NCBI GenBank assembly: GCA_017860455.1
Contig: JAGDMF010000005.1
Span: forward strand, 1 to 64,000
DNA from: Bacteroidota bacterium
Lineage (GTDB): Bacteria; Bacteroidota; Bacteroidia; Bacteroidales; WCHB1-69
Reading direction: 5' to 3'
DNA: 64,000 nt
Part shown: in pieces, positions 27,943 through 36,348 of the stretch
Numbering within the stretch: position 1 is the first letter of the stretch
Layout of the letters: each line of letters opens with the position of its first letter
The notes under the pieces: model-generated
Told to the model about the DNA's origin: nothing
What the model saw: only the letters and a program-made list of their open reading frames with translations
Database searches by the model: none
Made by a program: the position numbers and the translations under genes

Positions 27943-27950
27943 CAAAAATA
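27943..27950 (-). promoter_or_regulatory. -7 promoter element for lipoprotein gene
   Basis: TATTTTTG on the minus strand, 28 bases before the chosen start; it overlaps an upstream in-frame ATG, which argues against that ATG. Confidence 0.65.
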
Positions 27951-27966
27951 AGGATAAAATTTTAAT

Positions 27967-28034
27967 AGAACACTGATGACACAGATTTAATAGATTTTAT
28001 GTGTAAATCAGTATTATCATTAGGATCTGTGTTC
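27967..28034. repeat. partial copy of the CACTGATGA dispersed element
   Basis: Contains ACACTGATGACACAGATTTA, the core also found in the direct repeats at 30.2 and 31.9 kb. Its flanks AGAACAC and GTGTTCT are inverted, so it may fold after the M28 peptidase stop. Confidence 0.55.
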
Positions 28035-28045
28035 TATATGATTTT

Positions 28046-29266
28046 TCAAATTTTTAATAAGAAATTTTGAATCACTTTACTGATCTCCGATAATCTTTCA
28101 AAATTCACAATACCCGGATGATCTTTTGGGGTATGGGTGATCTCCTGGCACTCCATGTTTTCAATAAACCAGGAGGACGTGACAGCAATTGCAGGGCGTC
28201 CAAATTGAACAAAAATGGAATGATCTCCCTGAACCCAGGGTGCTCCTAATTCAATATGATCTTGATTTTTAATCACCTCATCCAAAGTAGTTTGCATAGG
28301 CTCGGGAAGATCAAAAGGGGAGAAGGCTGATCCTCCGGTATGGTAACCGGCCCCATCAATATTGATATTCAGCAACACCTGTTCAAAATCACCTTGATGT
28401 TGTTCAATATACTTCATTTGTCCCGGAACACTATAATAATCCTCCCCGTTAAAAGCAACCAGTTCGATAAGATATTTTCCGGAGTAATCCTTTAGTAATT
28501 CGGAAAGTAGTAATAAAACACTCACACCTGTAGCATTATCAATCGCACCGGGTGTTCCGATTTTAGCATCAATGTGAGCAGAAATCACCATTTTTGGAGC
28601 AGTAGTATCTCCTTTTCTAGCAACAATGTTAAAAGCTTTTGAAGGAATTCGCTTTGCTTTGGAGATCAATGTGACGATTTTACCATCACAATGGAGCAAT
28701 TTTTCCCCTTCAGTATCTTTCATAAACACGGAAGGGATATCAAAATCACCATCTTCAAAAAGGGGAAACGGGTAAACACCACCAGCCACGGCACTATTAT
28801 GTTCCGTAGCACAAACCAATGCCAATGGATTTCCATTTTCTAATGTAGCAACCAACTCCTGATGGTGTTCCGGGTTATAAAAAACAAAATTCTTGGGACT
28901 AATCTGTTCAGCAGCAATTTCACCATAAAGAAACACAATTTTCCCATCGATAGATCTCTCTTTCATCTGTTCTAAAGTGTTTATTGCAATAAGCTCCCCT
29001 TTCACATCACATCCCAAAGAATAGGGAGAAGATTCCACATCAAAAGACTCCTGATCACAAATCAACTGAGCTCCAGCTGTTCGCCAATCGATCACATCTA
29101 GTTCAGTTTCCTCTACGAGCCAACCTTGTTGTTCCACAAAATGTTTAAAATAGGTGGTTGCTTTTCGATTTCCATCACCACCCACTCGTCGTTCCTGAAG
29201 TATATTACAAAGGTAGTTCACATGTTCTTGCGCCTGATTGCATAAATAATTTTGATCCATAAACAT
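28046..29266 (-). CDS. M28-family metallopeptidase
   Basis: A 406-aa zinc aminopeptidase-like protein. The M28 metal and catalytic segments are present in order: VISAHIDAKIG (His, Asp), PGAIDNATG (bridging Asp), VAFNGEDYY (catalytic Glu plus metal ligand), NINIDGAGY and THTPKDHPG (late His). A PA-like insertion occupies ~residues 75-200. No signal peptide is visible, so it may act in the cytoplasm. It is expected to remove N-terminal residues from peptides; specificity is unknown. It has its own -7 promoter element. Confidence 0.82.
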   Translation of the reverse strand: MFMDQNYLCNQAQEHVNYLCNILQERRVGGDGNRKATTYFKHFVEQQGWLVEETELDVIDWRTAGAQLICDQESFDVESSPYSLGCDVKGELIAINTLEQMKERSIDGKIVFLYGEIAAEQISPKNFVFYNPEHHQELVATLENGNPLALVCATEHNSAVAGGVYPFPLFEDGDFDIPSVFMKDTEGEKLLHCDGKIVTLISKAKRIPSKAFNIVARKGDTTAPKMVISAHIDAKIGTPGAIDNATGVSVLLLLSELLKDYSGKYLIELVAFNGEDYYSVPGQMKYIEQHQGDFEQVLLNINIDGAGYHTGGSAFSPFDLPEPMQTTLDEVIKNQDHIELGAPWVQGDHSIFVQFGRPAIAVTSSWFIENMECQEITHTPKDHPGIVNFERLSEISKVIQNFLLKI

Positions 29267-29285
29267 ATTTTCTAATTTTAAAGTG

Positions 29286-29293
29286 CAAAAATA
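29286..29293 (-). promoter_or_regulatory. -7 promoter element for M28 peptidase
   Basis: TATTTTTG on the minus strand, 20 bases before the start codon. Confidence 0.6.
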
Positions 29294-29337
29294 GGGGAGA
29301 AGGAACTGGAATAATTGTAAAAAAGAGACAAAAGTTC

Positions 29338-29490
29338 GGAATGCTCAAATGCTCGAATGCTCGGAATGCTCGATAATAAAGGACTGGTGACGGGAGAAGT
29401 TCGACGTTAAACGTTCGAGGTTCGACGTTAAACGTTAAACGTTCGAAGTTCGACGTTAAACGTTCGATGTTCGAAGTTAAAAGTTCGACG
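29338..29490. repeat. intergenic word repeats: AATGCTCG and ACGTTAAACGTTCGA
   Basis: 29338-29373 holds four imperfect copies of AATGCTCG. 29399-29490 is made of the units TTCGACGTTAAACG, ACGTTCGA and AGTTCGA in irregular order. Part of a larger non-coding mosaic up to 29592; no ORF of note. The same words recur at 45.62 and 58.77 kb. Confidence 0.85.
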
Positions 29491-29508
29491 AAATCCGCTA
29501 AATTATTC

Positions 29509-29540
29509 GTCCGTAGTCTGTGGTCCGTAGTCTGTGGTCC
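29509..29540 (+). repeat. 32-bp dispersed element, 14-bp period (copy 1)
   Basis: Two exact copies of GTCCGTAGTCTGTG followed by GTCC. The same 32-bp layout with consensus GTCSGYAGTCTGYG occurs at 32010-32041 (inverted) and 45580-45611. Confidence 0.85.
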
Positions 29541-29565
29541 TTTGTCCTGGCATCATTTTTAGCCT

Positions 29566-29590
29566 CGCTGAGGGCGCAGGGAGCGCTGAG
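29566..29590 (+). repeat. 25-bp GC-rich dispersed element (copy 1)
   Basis: Starts CGCTGAGGGCGCAGG and ends GAGCGCTGAG. Identical at 31964-31988 and with one mismatch at 30309-30333; much more GC-rich than its surroundings. Confidence 0.85.
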
Positions 29591-29601
29591 GGATTTCTTT
29601 T

Positions 29602-30183
29602 TTAATTTCCATACCGGTAATGCCCGATAATCTTGAAATCAAATAAGCAATCTTCTAAAACCTGCCCAAATCCAATATTATGGATGATGAGGTAATTCCC
29701 AATGTTAGATTTAACATTAGAAACAATCCCTATATGGGTTGTACTGGTTCCTAAATTCCAGCATACAATATCGCCTGGCAAATAATCTGCTCCATTGGTT
29801 GAGATCACCTTTACAGTTCCATGTCGTTTAAAGAAAGTCATTAAGTTAGGAACTCGCCGATGATCAATGTTCTTATCCGGTTTTGTAAGTCCCCAAATTT
29901 GTGGGTATTGATTAAAATTTGCGATCATATCTTCATGGATCTTTTTTTGAAGATCAATTCCCAATTTTCGGTAAGCTCTTATTATTACATCTGTGCAGAC
30001 TCCTTTATCTGAAGGAACATCTCCATTTGGATAAGAAATGGTAAAGTAAGAAGGATCATACTGAACCATTTGTTTTGTTAATGTTAGTGCTGAATCTGCA
30101 AGTCTATTGTAAAAATCGGACTGAGCATACCCCGAAAAGAAGATTATTTGGAGAGATACTAAAAAAAACCATTTCAGTTTCAT
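29602..30183 (-). CDS. DUF1287-family secreted protein
   Basis: A 193-aa exported protein with a signal peptide (cut after FFSGYAQ). The DUF1287 pattern is clear: YPNGDVPSDKGVCTDVIIRAYRKLGIDLQ with a candidate catalytic Cys, then DIVCWNLGTSTTHIGIVS with a candidate His, as in papain-like NlpC/P60-related hydrolases. Such proteins (E. coli YijF is one) may cut peptidoglycan peptides or other amides; none is well characterised. It stands between two repeat-rich gaps and looks monocistronic. Confidence 0.82.
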   Translation of the reverse strand: MKLKWFFLVSLQIIFFSGYAQSDFYNRLADSALTLTKQMVQYDPSYFTISYPNGDVPSDKGVCTDVIIRAYRKLGIDLQKKIHEDMIANFNQYPQIWGLTKPDKNIDHRRVPNLMTFFKRHGTVKVISTNGADYLPGDIVCWNLGTSTTHIGIVSNVKSNIGNYLIIHNIGFGQVLEDCLFDFKIIGHYRYGN

Positions 30184-30237
30184 GATCTGTTTTTATATTC
30201 AGATATAATAACGCATAATCTTGTTGTTTTGTTATTG

Positions 30238-30334
30238 AATTTCAGTTCTATTTTTTTTATAGCACACTGATGAAACTGATTAAACAGATTTTCACAGATT
30301 ATTTTCCACGCTGAGGACGCAGGGAGCGCTGAGA
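30238..30334 (+). repeat. ~97-bp direct repeat, left copy
   Basis: Begins AATTTCAGTTCTATTTT, contains GCACACTGATGAAACTGATT and ends with the 25-bp GC-rich element. About 90% identical, in the same orientation, to 31894-31989. Together they bracket the two AT-rich lipoprotein genes. Confidence 0.9.
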
Positions 30335-30462
30335 TTCGTTACATCTTTTCTTGGTCAACAGTTTACCTACTACAGTCTTTTATTCGGACAATAGTGGAAT
30401 AAAATATACAATCCTATAGGAATTGAAAAATTATTGGATGAAGATAAATAAAGATATTTTAC

Positions 30463-30470
30463 TATCTTTG
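30463..30470 (+). promoter_or_regulatory. -7 promoter element for the AT-rich lipoprotein genes
   Basis: TATCTTTG on the plus strand, 22 bases before the ATG at 30493. No -33 box at normal spacing. Confidence 0.6.
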
Positions 30471-30492
30471 CCATATCAATCTTCTTAAGAAA

Positions 30493-31035
30493 ATGAAAAT
30501 ATTGAGAAATAATCACCAATACACAACTTTAATAATAAAAGCAGTGATTTTAATAATTTCAGCTACACTTTTTATGTGTTGTAGTCCAAGATTATTACTG
30601 CAAAAAAGAACAAAAAGACTCGTTGAAAAATCTTATCAATATACTGATACAATCTATTTGTATACTGTTGCTTTTAGTAATTCAAATTTAATATGGTATC
30701 ACAAAAATGAATATATTTATAGTTGTTTTATTGGGCCTTACAAAATAAAAAAGTATAAACCTATAGAGGCTAAAAATATCACTGTAAATGATAGTATAGA
30801 CAAGTACTTTGATAACACATTTTATAAAGATATCCCATGTTTTCGTACAACATTAGATGGTGAAGGATTTGAAATGTATGTTAAAGATAAAGATGTTAAA
30901 TGGAGTAGTATAAACGTAAAATGCTTATTTCAACAAAAATATGGACAAAATAGTTTTCCATACAAATTACAATATGATTTTTCAAAATTATTAAAGTATA
31001 AGGATTTTGAAATTGATACAATGTATTTAAAATGA
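30493..31035 (+). CDS. AT-rich hypothetical lipoprotein
   Basis: A 180-aa protein. The N-terminus has a hydrophobic segment (LIIKAVILIISATLFMCC) whose end may be a lipobox, with Cys ~29-30. The mature part is rich in Lys, Tyr and Asn and has no recognised family motif. Codon third positions are more A/T-rich than in housekeeping neighbours. It lies with the next gene between long direct repeats, which suggests an acquired or mobile cassette. Function unknown. Confidence 0.6.
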   Translation: MKILRNNHQYTTLIIKAVILIISATLFMCCSPRLLLQKRTKRLVEKSYQYTDTIYLYTVAFSNSNLIWYHKNEYIYSCFIGPYKIKKYKPIEAKNITVNDSIDKYFDNTFYKDIPCFRTTLDGEGFEMYVKDKDVKWSSINVKCLFQQKYGQNSFPYKLQYDFSKLLKYKDFEIDTMYLK

Positions 31036-31130
31036 AAACAATAAAAAAATGAAGAACAGAAAAAATGAATAAAGAGATTATGGGATAAAGGAAAAAAGAT
31101 TTTAAAATTAGTAATTCAATTTATTAACAA

Positions 31131-31691
31131 ATGAAAAATAAAATATTTTCCAAGAATTTAATATTATTTATTGTTGTTGTTTTAATTTTATCAAGTTGTT
31201 CAAATGATATTGATAATATTATAGAGCATAAAGATGAAATAATTTCAATTACGAAAAATCAAGAAATCAGTGTTGATAAATATTATAAAACTTATTATTT
31301 AGTCACTAATATCAACAATAAAACATCAGAAAATTTTTATTATTTTAAAAAAAATTGTATCAAAAATTCCTTATTTTCCAAAAAATGTAAATTTATCATT
31401 TCTCATACTGAAATTCAGTCTAATCCTGATACAGTTGTTAAACTCGATGTTGTTGATAGTGTCGAAAATATTTGTTTATATTACCAAAAATTATCAGAAA
31501 TATTACTTGAATATAATATAATATATATCTCTCATTCAAGAAATAATAAAAATTATTGCACAATGTTTTTAAAAAATGGAAATATTCTAACCTATTATCC
31601 TAATATGCCTAAAGAAGATGAAAAGTTCTTTTTGGATTTTAAAAAGAAGTCTAAAGATTGGTATTTATATGATGGAAATGTTTCACGTTAA
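31131..31691 (+). CDS. AT-rich hypothetical lipoprotein
   Basis: A 186-aa predicted lipoprotein with signal sequence ending LILSSCSND (lipobox LSSC). The mature part is very rich in Lys, Asn and Ile with no recognised domain. It follows the previous lipoprotein gene after 95 bases in the same direction, probably on the same transcript. Very AT-rich, even for this genome. Function unknown; the flanking direct repeats suggest a cassette. Confidence 0.6.
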   Translation: MKNKIFSKNLILFIVVVLILSSCSNDIDNIIEHKDEIISITKNQEISVDKYYKTYYLVTNINNKTSENFYYFKKNCIKNSLFSKKCKFIISHTEIQSNPDTVVKLDVVDSVENICLYYQKLSEILLEYNIIYISHSRNNKNYCTMFLKNGNILTYYPNMPKEDEKFFLDFKKKSKDWYLYDGNVSR

Positions 31692-31797
31692 AATTAGGTA
31701 TAAAAAAAATGTTTAGTTTCAAAAAATCATCAACCTAATATCTAGATTTAAAACAAGTTATGTTTACTCAACATGAAATGAACCCAAGTTTAAATTT

Positions 31798-31850
31798 AAA
31801 AACACTGTGGAACACTTTTTAACACTGAGGAACACTGTGAACCAAAAAAA
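31798..31850. repeat. AACACTG word repeat
   Basis: Four close copies of AACACTGNGG/AACACTTTTT type words in the 350-bp gap after the lipoprotein pair. The gap (31692-32041) holds no gene; it consists of this word, the direct repeat and a 32-bp element. Confidence 0.7.
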
Positions 31851-31893
31851 TTGTTTTTTTTATAATAAAATAACAATGTTAATTATTAATTTT

Positions 31894-31989
31894 AATTTCA
31901 GTTCTATTTTTTTATAGCACACTGATGACACTGATTTAACAGATTTTCAGAGATTATTTTTCTCGCTGAGGGCGCAGGGAGCGCTGAGA
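31894..31989 (+). repeat. ~97-bp direct repeat, right copy
   Basis: Second copy of the element at 30238-30334, same orientation, about 90% identical, again ending with the 25-bp GC-rich element (31964-31988). Confidence 0.9.
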
Positions 31990-32009
31990 GATGTGTTATC
32001 ACTTTCCAA

Positions 32010-32041
32010 AGACCGCAGTCCGCCGACCGCAGACTGCCGAC
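32010..32041 (-). repeat. 32-bp dispersed element, 14-bp period (copy 2, inverted)
   Basis: Minus strand: GTCGGCAGTCTGCG, GTCGGCGGACTGCG, GTCT. It abuts the stop codon of the nitroreductase gene. Confidence 0.85.
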
Positions 32042-33103
32042 TTAATTTAAATTGATATTATTTGTTGTTATTCTGATTGAACTTCTTTTGGATATTTGAT
32101 CTGTTTGACCAATTCTTAAGAGTAATGCCGGAAATTTGGTGGAAGATTCTGTAAATACGGCATTGAACTTTTCTTTGTGTTTGAAAAGCTTATTTTTATA
32201 CTTTTCGGTAAAAAACCGGGGCTCAATATCCAGTTTGGTAAGATATTGGGGTAATACGCCATAAGGTTGTACCGATAAACCCATTTTTGTGCAGGTCAAC
32301 CACAGTTGTTCCAATCCCCTTCCGGCTTCAATGTATGATTTACAATCTCTTTCTGTCACCGAAATCAAACATAAACAGCTTGATTTGGTGAGTTTTCGGG
32401 AAAGTGAATAGGCTACTAATTTGCCGAATCCCAGCTTACTTACAAGATCATTAAATAAACGAAATTTCAAAAATTTGGCAAAAAATACAGCAAAATCCGG
32501 TACTTCTAAACTTTCAAAGGTGAGGCCATACCGGTATTTTTCGTTTTCAGATCTTGAAAACCGTAAAATATCAAATAGTTCATCATGAAAAGGTTGATAT
32601 TCGAGTCTAATGTAAGATGATTGTGCATCTAACAGGGCGATCTCTTCAAATTGTGGTTTGTCAAAAATATACTGACAAGATACCGGAAAAGAAGCTGTCG
32701 ATTTTTGAAGTAAAAAAATCTGAGTGTTGCTTAATTTTGTTCGGATATCATAAGGCGCTCTATTCGTTGATCTTATTGGGATGCAATCTGCTAATTCATT
32801 GTTACTTTCACAAGAAGAAAAGCATAACAGTGCAACAAGTTTATCGAATGTGGCATGATTAGGGTAAGTTATTTTACACGAAAATCCTCTGTTTTCAGCG
32901 GTAATAATGATGTTTTGGATTGCTGCACCCACACTGATTAATCCAAACATATCTAAGGTGTCAGTGGGTAATGATCTCTCTTTGATGTAATAAACCTCAA
33001 TTTCATCGTCTCTTTTCTTGAAAGCCCAGGGTTGCATGTTATCTGCCGAAGGGGCTAAAGAAGCCGCTTCTAACCAACAGTAAAATTCGCTGTCTGATAT
33101 CAT
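32042..33103 (-). CDS. Acg-like nitroreductase-family flavoprotein
   Basis: A 353-aa protein of the nitroreductase superfamily. ASLAPSADNMQPWAFK at residues ~14-29 is the typical FMN-contacting N-terminal signature, and GLEQLWLTCTKMGLSVQPYGVLPQY is the conserved C-terminal part. The length, about 1.6 times a simple nitroreductase, suggests an Acg-like two-half subunit. It should bind FMN and reduce an unknown substrate with NAD(P)H. Its start overlaps the stop of the GNAT/oxoamine synthase fusion by 4 bases, so it probably acts on that enzyme's product or pathway. The product itself is inference. Confidence 0.75.
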   Translation of the reverse strand: MISDSEFYCWLEAASLAPSADNMQPWAFKKRDDEIEVYYIKERSLPTDTLDMFGLISVGAAIQNIIITAENRGFSCKITYPNHATFDKLVALLCFSSCESNNELADCIPIRSTNRAPYDIRTKLSNTQIFLLQKSTASFPVSCQYIFDKPQFEEIALLDAQSSYIRLEYQPFHDELFDILRFSRSENEKYRYGLTFESLEVPDFAVFFAKFLKFRLFNDLVSKLGFGKLVAYSLSRKLTKSSCLCLISVTERDCKSYIEAGRGLEQLWLTCTKMGLSVQPYGVLPQYLTKLDIEPRFFTEKYKNKLFKHKEKFNAVFTESSTKFPALLLRIGQTDQISKRSSIRITTNNINLN

Positions 33104-35475
33104 ATTTTATTTTGTATAGGCCAAAATGGCGTTTTTAATGTTTCAAATATTTGTAAGGCATGATCTAACATCTCTTTTGTGTGCGTAGCCATAAGACTGA
33201 TCCTCAATAGTTCGTGATTTTTGGGAACTGCCGGACTGGTAACCGGGTTTACAAAAACACCCTGTTCAAATAGAAATTGGTAGGCAGCAACTGTCATATG
33301 TTCATTTCTGCAATATAAAGCAATAATGGGACCACCCTGATAATAGATTTCAAAACCTAATTTAGTTAATCCTTGTGCCAGGTAGGCTGCATTTTCCAGT
33401 AAGTTTTTTCTTCTTTCCGGTTCTTCACAGCTAATTTTTAATGCTGCTAAAACAGCAGCCACAGATGAGGGTGGTAAGCTGGCAGAAAATACATGTCCCC
33501 TGGAAGTGTGGCGCAAAGTGTCAATAATTTTTTCTTCACCGGCTATAAAACCACCGACTGATGCAAAAGCTTTGCTGAATGTTCCCATAATGAGATCAAC
33601 GTCGTCCGTTAATTGATAATAGGAAGCAATTCCTTGTCCTGCATCTCCAAAAACCCCCAAGGCATGGGATTCATCTAGCATCAATCTAAATCCATACTTC
33701 TTTTTTAAGGTTACTATTCCCGGTAAATCAATGATGGTACCCTCCATGCTGAACAGAGAATCGGTAACCACTAATATTTTTTGTCCCGAATATTTATTCA
33801 ATAATTGTTCTAAAGAATCTAAACAATTGTGTCGGTATCTTACTAATTGGGATCTGGATAACAAAGCACCATCAATTAAACTGGCATGGTTCCTTTCATC
33901 CATGATTACAACATCGTTTCTATTGGTTAAGGCAGAAAGTGTTCCCACATTGGTTTGATATCCTGTTGAAAACAATAAAGCACTCTCTTTGCCCACAAAA
34001 GAAGCCATTTTTTCAGATAGTTCAACATGCAAATCCAATGTACCGTTTAATATAGGGGAACCTGAACAGCCGGTACCATATTTCTCAATGGCACTTATGG
34101 CAGCTTTACATATTTCGGGATGAACAGAAAGTCCCAAATAAGCATTGGCTCCGAGCATAATCACCTGTTTACCATTTGATTGAACAATAGGAGTCTGCGC
34201 CGTTTCAAATGGGGGACAAAGCTGGTATAATCCTGCTGCCCGTGCTTTGTCGGTTCTGATATACCTTTTATGTTTATAAAATACATCTTCTTTATTTTGA
34301 TTCTGAATCAGATTTCGATACGTTTTAAGTTGTATCCGCTGATGAGAATTTTCATATCTGAAAGCCCTGTGGTTGTTATCCGGTTGTTGAATGCTATTGC
34401 AGATGTAATCGGCATAAACGGGACTATATCGATCATTTTGGAACGACTTAATATAGTAAAATGTAGGTTCTAATTCACAGCCAATAAAACATTTAAAATC
34501 ATAAGTTGTAATACCAAAATTAAAGAACTTTTTACCCAATCTACAAGCGACTTTAAACGATTCAAAAATATTATTGAAATAAAGATCATACTGATCCCGG
34601 TACTTATAATCCAAACCTTCTGCCATTCCAAAATATTCTGTATCACCGATCAGATTTAATCCAAATGCGATCAGTTCATTGTCCCTTTTTATTGCGACTA
34701 AATGGGATCTTCCTTTGAGTTCTTCCGCCATTTTAATGAAAAATGCAGGCGTTAGTTTCTCATGTTCATATCCATTATTGTTTTGGGCAACCTGAGTCCA
34801 AAGTTCGGTTAATCGGTCTGCGTAAATTCCATAATCTTCCATAATTTCAACCTGAATTTCCGGTTGATCTATTTTGGAACTTCTATGTAAAAGCTGATTT
34901 CTTTTTTTAGATTTTAAGGCTTCCAAATAACCTGAAATATGATTCCATTTTAGTCCCATTCTGGCTATTGGATATCCTAAAGTACAACAATAACCCTCAT
35001 CGGTAAGGGGTTGAAAAAATGGAACCTGTTCTTTTAAAATATCTCTGATCAGACAAACATCAATCTGCTCTTGTAAGGCTATTTTTTCAATTTCCAAATG
35101 GAGTAATTTTAAAAAATCATGAGCGTAATTTGTATCAAAATGAATTGTATTTCCTAATGATGCAATATGGCCCATTTCCAAAATTTTGAGTTTCATAAAC
35201 TGATGTTTCCAACACCTGATTGTTTCCAGAATTTCAGAAGGATAACTATTGGATAATTTAGCAAAATCAACATTCAAAATCATCCCATAAGCAATTCCTA
35301 TCACATTCTGTTCCTCGTAAGCAATAAAATAGTAAGGTTTTAAATCATTAATTCGGGATAATTCAATGCCTTTTAAATGAGCTATTTCTAAACTGACACT
35401 AGCGGTATCAACAAAAAGATTCCAATCATGAACCGGAACGGAATCAATGGAAGAAAATTGTTGTATCGAAATCAT
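33100..35475 (-). CDS. GNAT acyltransferase / alpha-oxoamine synthase fusion
   Basis: A 791-aa two-domain enzyme. Residues ~1-390: GNAT/FemAB-like acyltransferase (Acetyltransf_6 type, e.g. LKSKKRNQLLHRSSK, SHLVAIKRDNELIAFGL). Residues ~400-791: complete PLP-dependent alpha-oxoamine synthase with NHASLIDGA, DESHALGVFG (D601 pairs with PLP) and GTFSKAFASVGGF (K635 forms the Schiff base). Enzymes of the second family (BioF, Kbl, HemA, serine palmitoyltransferase, cysteate acyltransferase) condense an amino acid with an acyl thioester. GNAT-type proteins N-acylate sphingoid bases in bacterial ceramide synthesis. The fusion could therefore make an N-acylated ketoamine lipid on one chain; that is inference. 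It lies between a TetR gene and a flavoprotein gene with 4-base overlaps on both sides. Confidence 0.85.
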   Translation of the reverse strand: MISIQQFSSIDSVPVHDWNLFVDTASVSLEIAHLKGIELSRINDLKPYYFIAYEEQNVIGIAYGMILNVDFAKLSNSYPSEILETIRCWKHQFMKLKILEMGHIASLGNTIHFDTNYAHDFLKLLHLEIEKIALQEQIDVCLIRDILKEQVPFFQPLTDEGYCCTLGYPIARMGLKWNHISGYLEALKSKKRNQLLHRSSKIDQPEIQVEIMEDYGIYADRLTELWTQVAQNNNGYEHEKLTPAFFIKMAEELKGRSHLVAIKRDNELIAFGLNLIGDTEYFGMAEGLDYKYRDQYDLYFNNIFESFKVACRLGKKFFNFGITTYDFKCFIGCELEPTFYYIKSFQNDRYSPVYADYICNSIQQPDNNHRAFRYENSHQRIQLKTYRNLIQNQNKEDVFYKHKRYIRTDKARAAGLYQLCPPFETAQTPIVQSNGKQVIMLGANAYLGLSVHPEICKAAISAIEKYGTGCSGSPILNGTLDLHVELSEKMASFVGKESALLFSTGYQTNVGTLSALTNRNDVVIMDERNHASLIDGALLSRSQLVRYRHNCLDSLEQLLNKYSGQKILVVTDSLFSMEGTIIDLPGIVTLKKKYGFRLMLDESHALGVFGDAGQGIASYYQLTDDVDLIMGTFSKAFASVGGFIAGEEKIIDTLRHTSRGHVFSASLPPSSVAAVLAALKISCEEPERRKNLLENAAYLAQGLTKLGFEIYYQGGPIIALYCRNEHMTVAAYQFLFEQGVFVNPVTSPAVPKNHELLRISLMATHTKEMLDHALQIFETLKTPFWPIQNKI

Positions 35476-36128
35476 GATTTAATAGTATTCCAAAAGTTAG
35501 TCTCAAAAAATTGGATCATCATCTCAAGTTCTGCTTTTATCTTAGAAAGATCAGCATTAGAATTTTGTTTAACAATAAAAGTATTGTATGCCCAAGAAAA
35601 TCTGAAACTATTAAACAAAAGAGTTAAAGCTTTTAAGTCAGTAGTTTTAAGAGTTCCCATTTTTTGACATTTTTCAAATAATACATAAATCAATTCAAAT
35701 CCTAACTCATTATATTGCTTAACATAGATTTCACCAATCTGTTCATTTCTATTCATTTCATGAAACATGATTCTCATAATTTTTATCATATAGGGTTCAG
35801 AATTAATAATATCCGGCAACGGTTCAAGTAATCCGCGAAAAATAGAGATTCCGTCAAGGGAATTCAATGTAGCTTCGATAGGAAGAGGTGAAAAAATCAG
35901 GTTTTCAGCATATTTAAAAATTGCATTTAATAGCTCTTCTTTATTGGAATAATGCCTGTAAATAGCACCTTCTGTCAATCCAAGAGCATTGCTAATATCA
36001 CGTATTGGCGTGCTGTTGTACCCTTTTTCAGCAAAAAGATCAATTGCCGTGTTGAAAATTTTGTCTTTGGTGCTTTGTTCTCCGTTTTTTACTGGTGGAC
36101 GCCCCATTTTCTTTTGAGTATTTTTCAT
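35472..36128 (-). CDS. TetR/AcrR-family transcriptional regulator
   Basis: A 218-aa regulator. The N-terminal helix-turn-helix is clear: IFNTAIDLFAEKGYNSTPIRDISNALGLTEGAIYRHYSNKEELL. The C-terminal all-helical ligand domain is unassigned. I chose MKNTQKKMGRPPVKNGE as start because the longer frame begins inside the -7 promoter element and encodes a hydrophobic, non-TetR tail. It is the first gene of the operon with the oxoamine synthase fusion and nitroreductase, so it probably autoregulates and controls them, perhaps in response to an acyl or lipid ligand (inference). Confidence 0.88.
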   Translation of the reverse strand: MKNTQKKMGRPPVKNGEQSTKDKIFNTAIDLFAEKGYNSTPIRDISNALGLTEGAIYRHYSNKEELLNAIFKYAENLIFSPLPIEATLNSLDGISIFRGLLEPLPDIINSEPYMIKIMRIMFHEMNRNEQIGEIYVKQYNELGFELIYVLFEKCQKMGTLKTTDLKALTLLFNSFRFSWAYNTFIVKQNSNADLSKIKAELEMMIQFFETNFWNTIKS

Positions 36129-36185
36129 TAAAAATATTGAATAACAATAAAATAGAATAAATAAGTAAACAGTTACATACAAATG

Positions 36186-36193
36186 CAAAAATA
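36186..36193 (-). promoter_or_regulatory. -7 promoter element for TetR-fusion-nitroreductase operon
   Basis: TATTTTTG on the minus strand, 58 bases before the chosen TetR start. A TetR operator would be expected nearby; no convincing palindrome was seen. Confidence 0.55.
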
Positions 36194-36307
36194 GTATTAT
36201 TTGAATTATAAAAAGTGTTAAAAATTTATAAAAATGATGAAGGAATCAAAAATTTATTTTAAACAGAAATTGGATTTCAGATCGTTTATCATTTCAAAAA
36301 ATAATCG

Positions 36308-36315
36308 TAACTTTG
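36308..36315 (+). promoter_or_regulatory. -7 promoter element for C69 dipeptidase
   Basis: TAACTTTG on the plus strand, 34 bases before the ATG at 36349. TTTA (one base off TTTG) lies 19 bases upstream. Confidence 0.6.
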
Positions 36316-36348
36316 CGAGTTAAATTCTTGAAACTTAAAATTTGTAAT

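Noticed and set aside
30238-31989. Composite transposon or IS ends
   Set aside because: The flanking repeats are direct, without terminal inverted repeats, and no transposase is between them.
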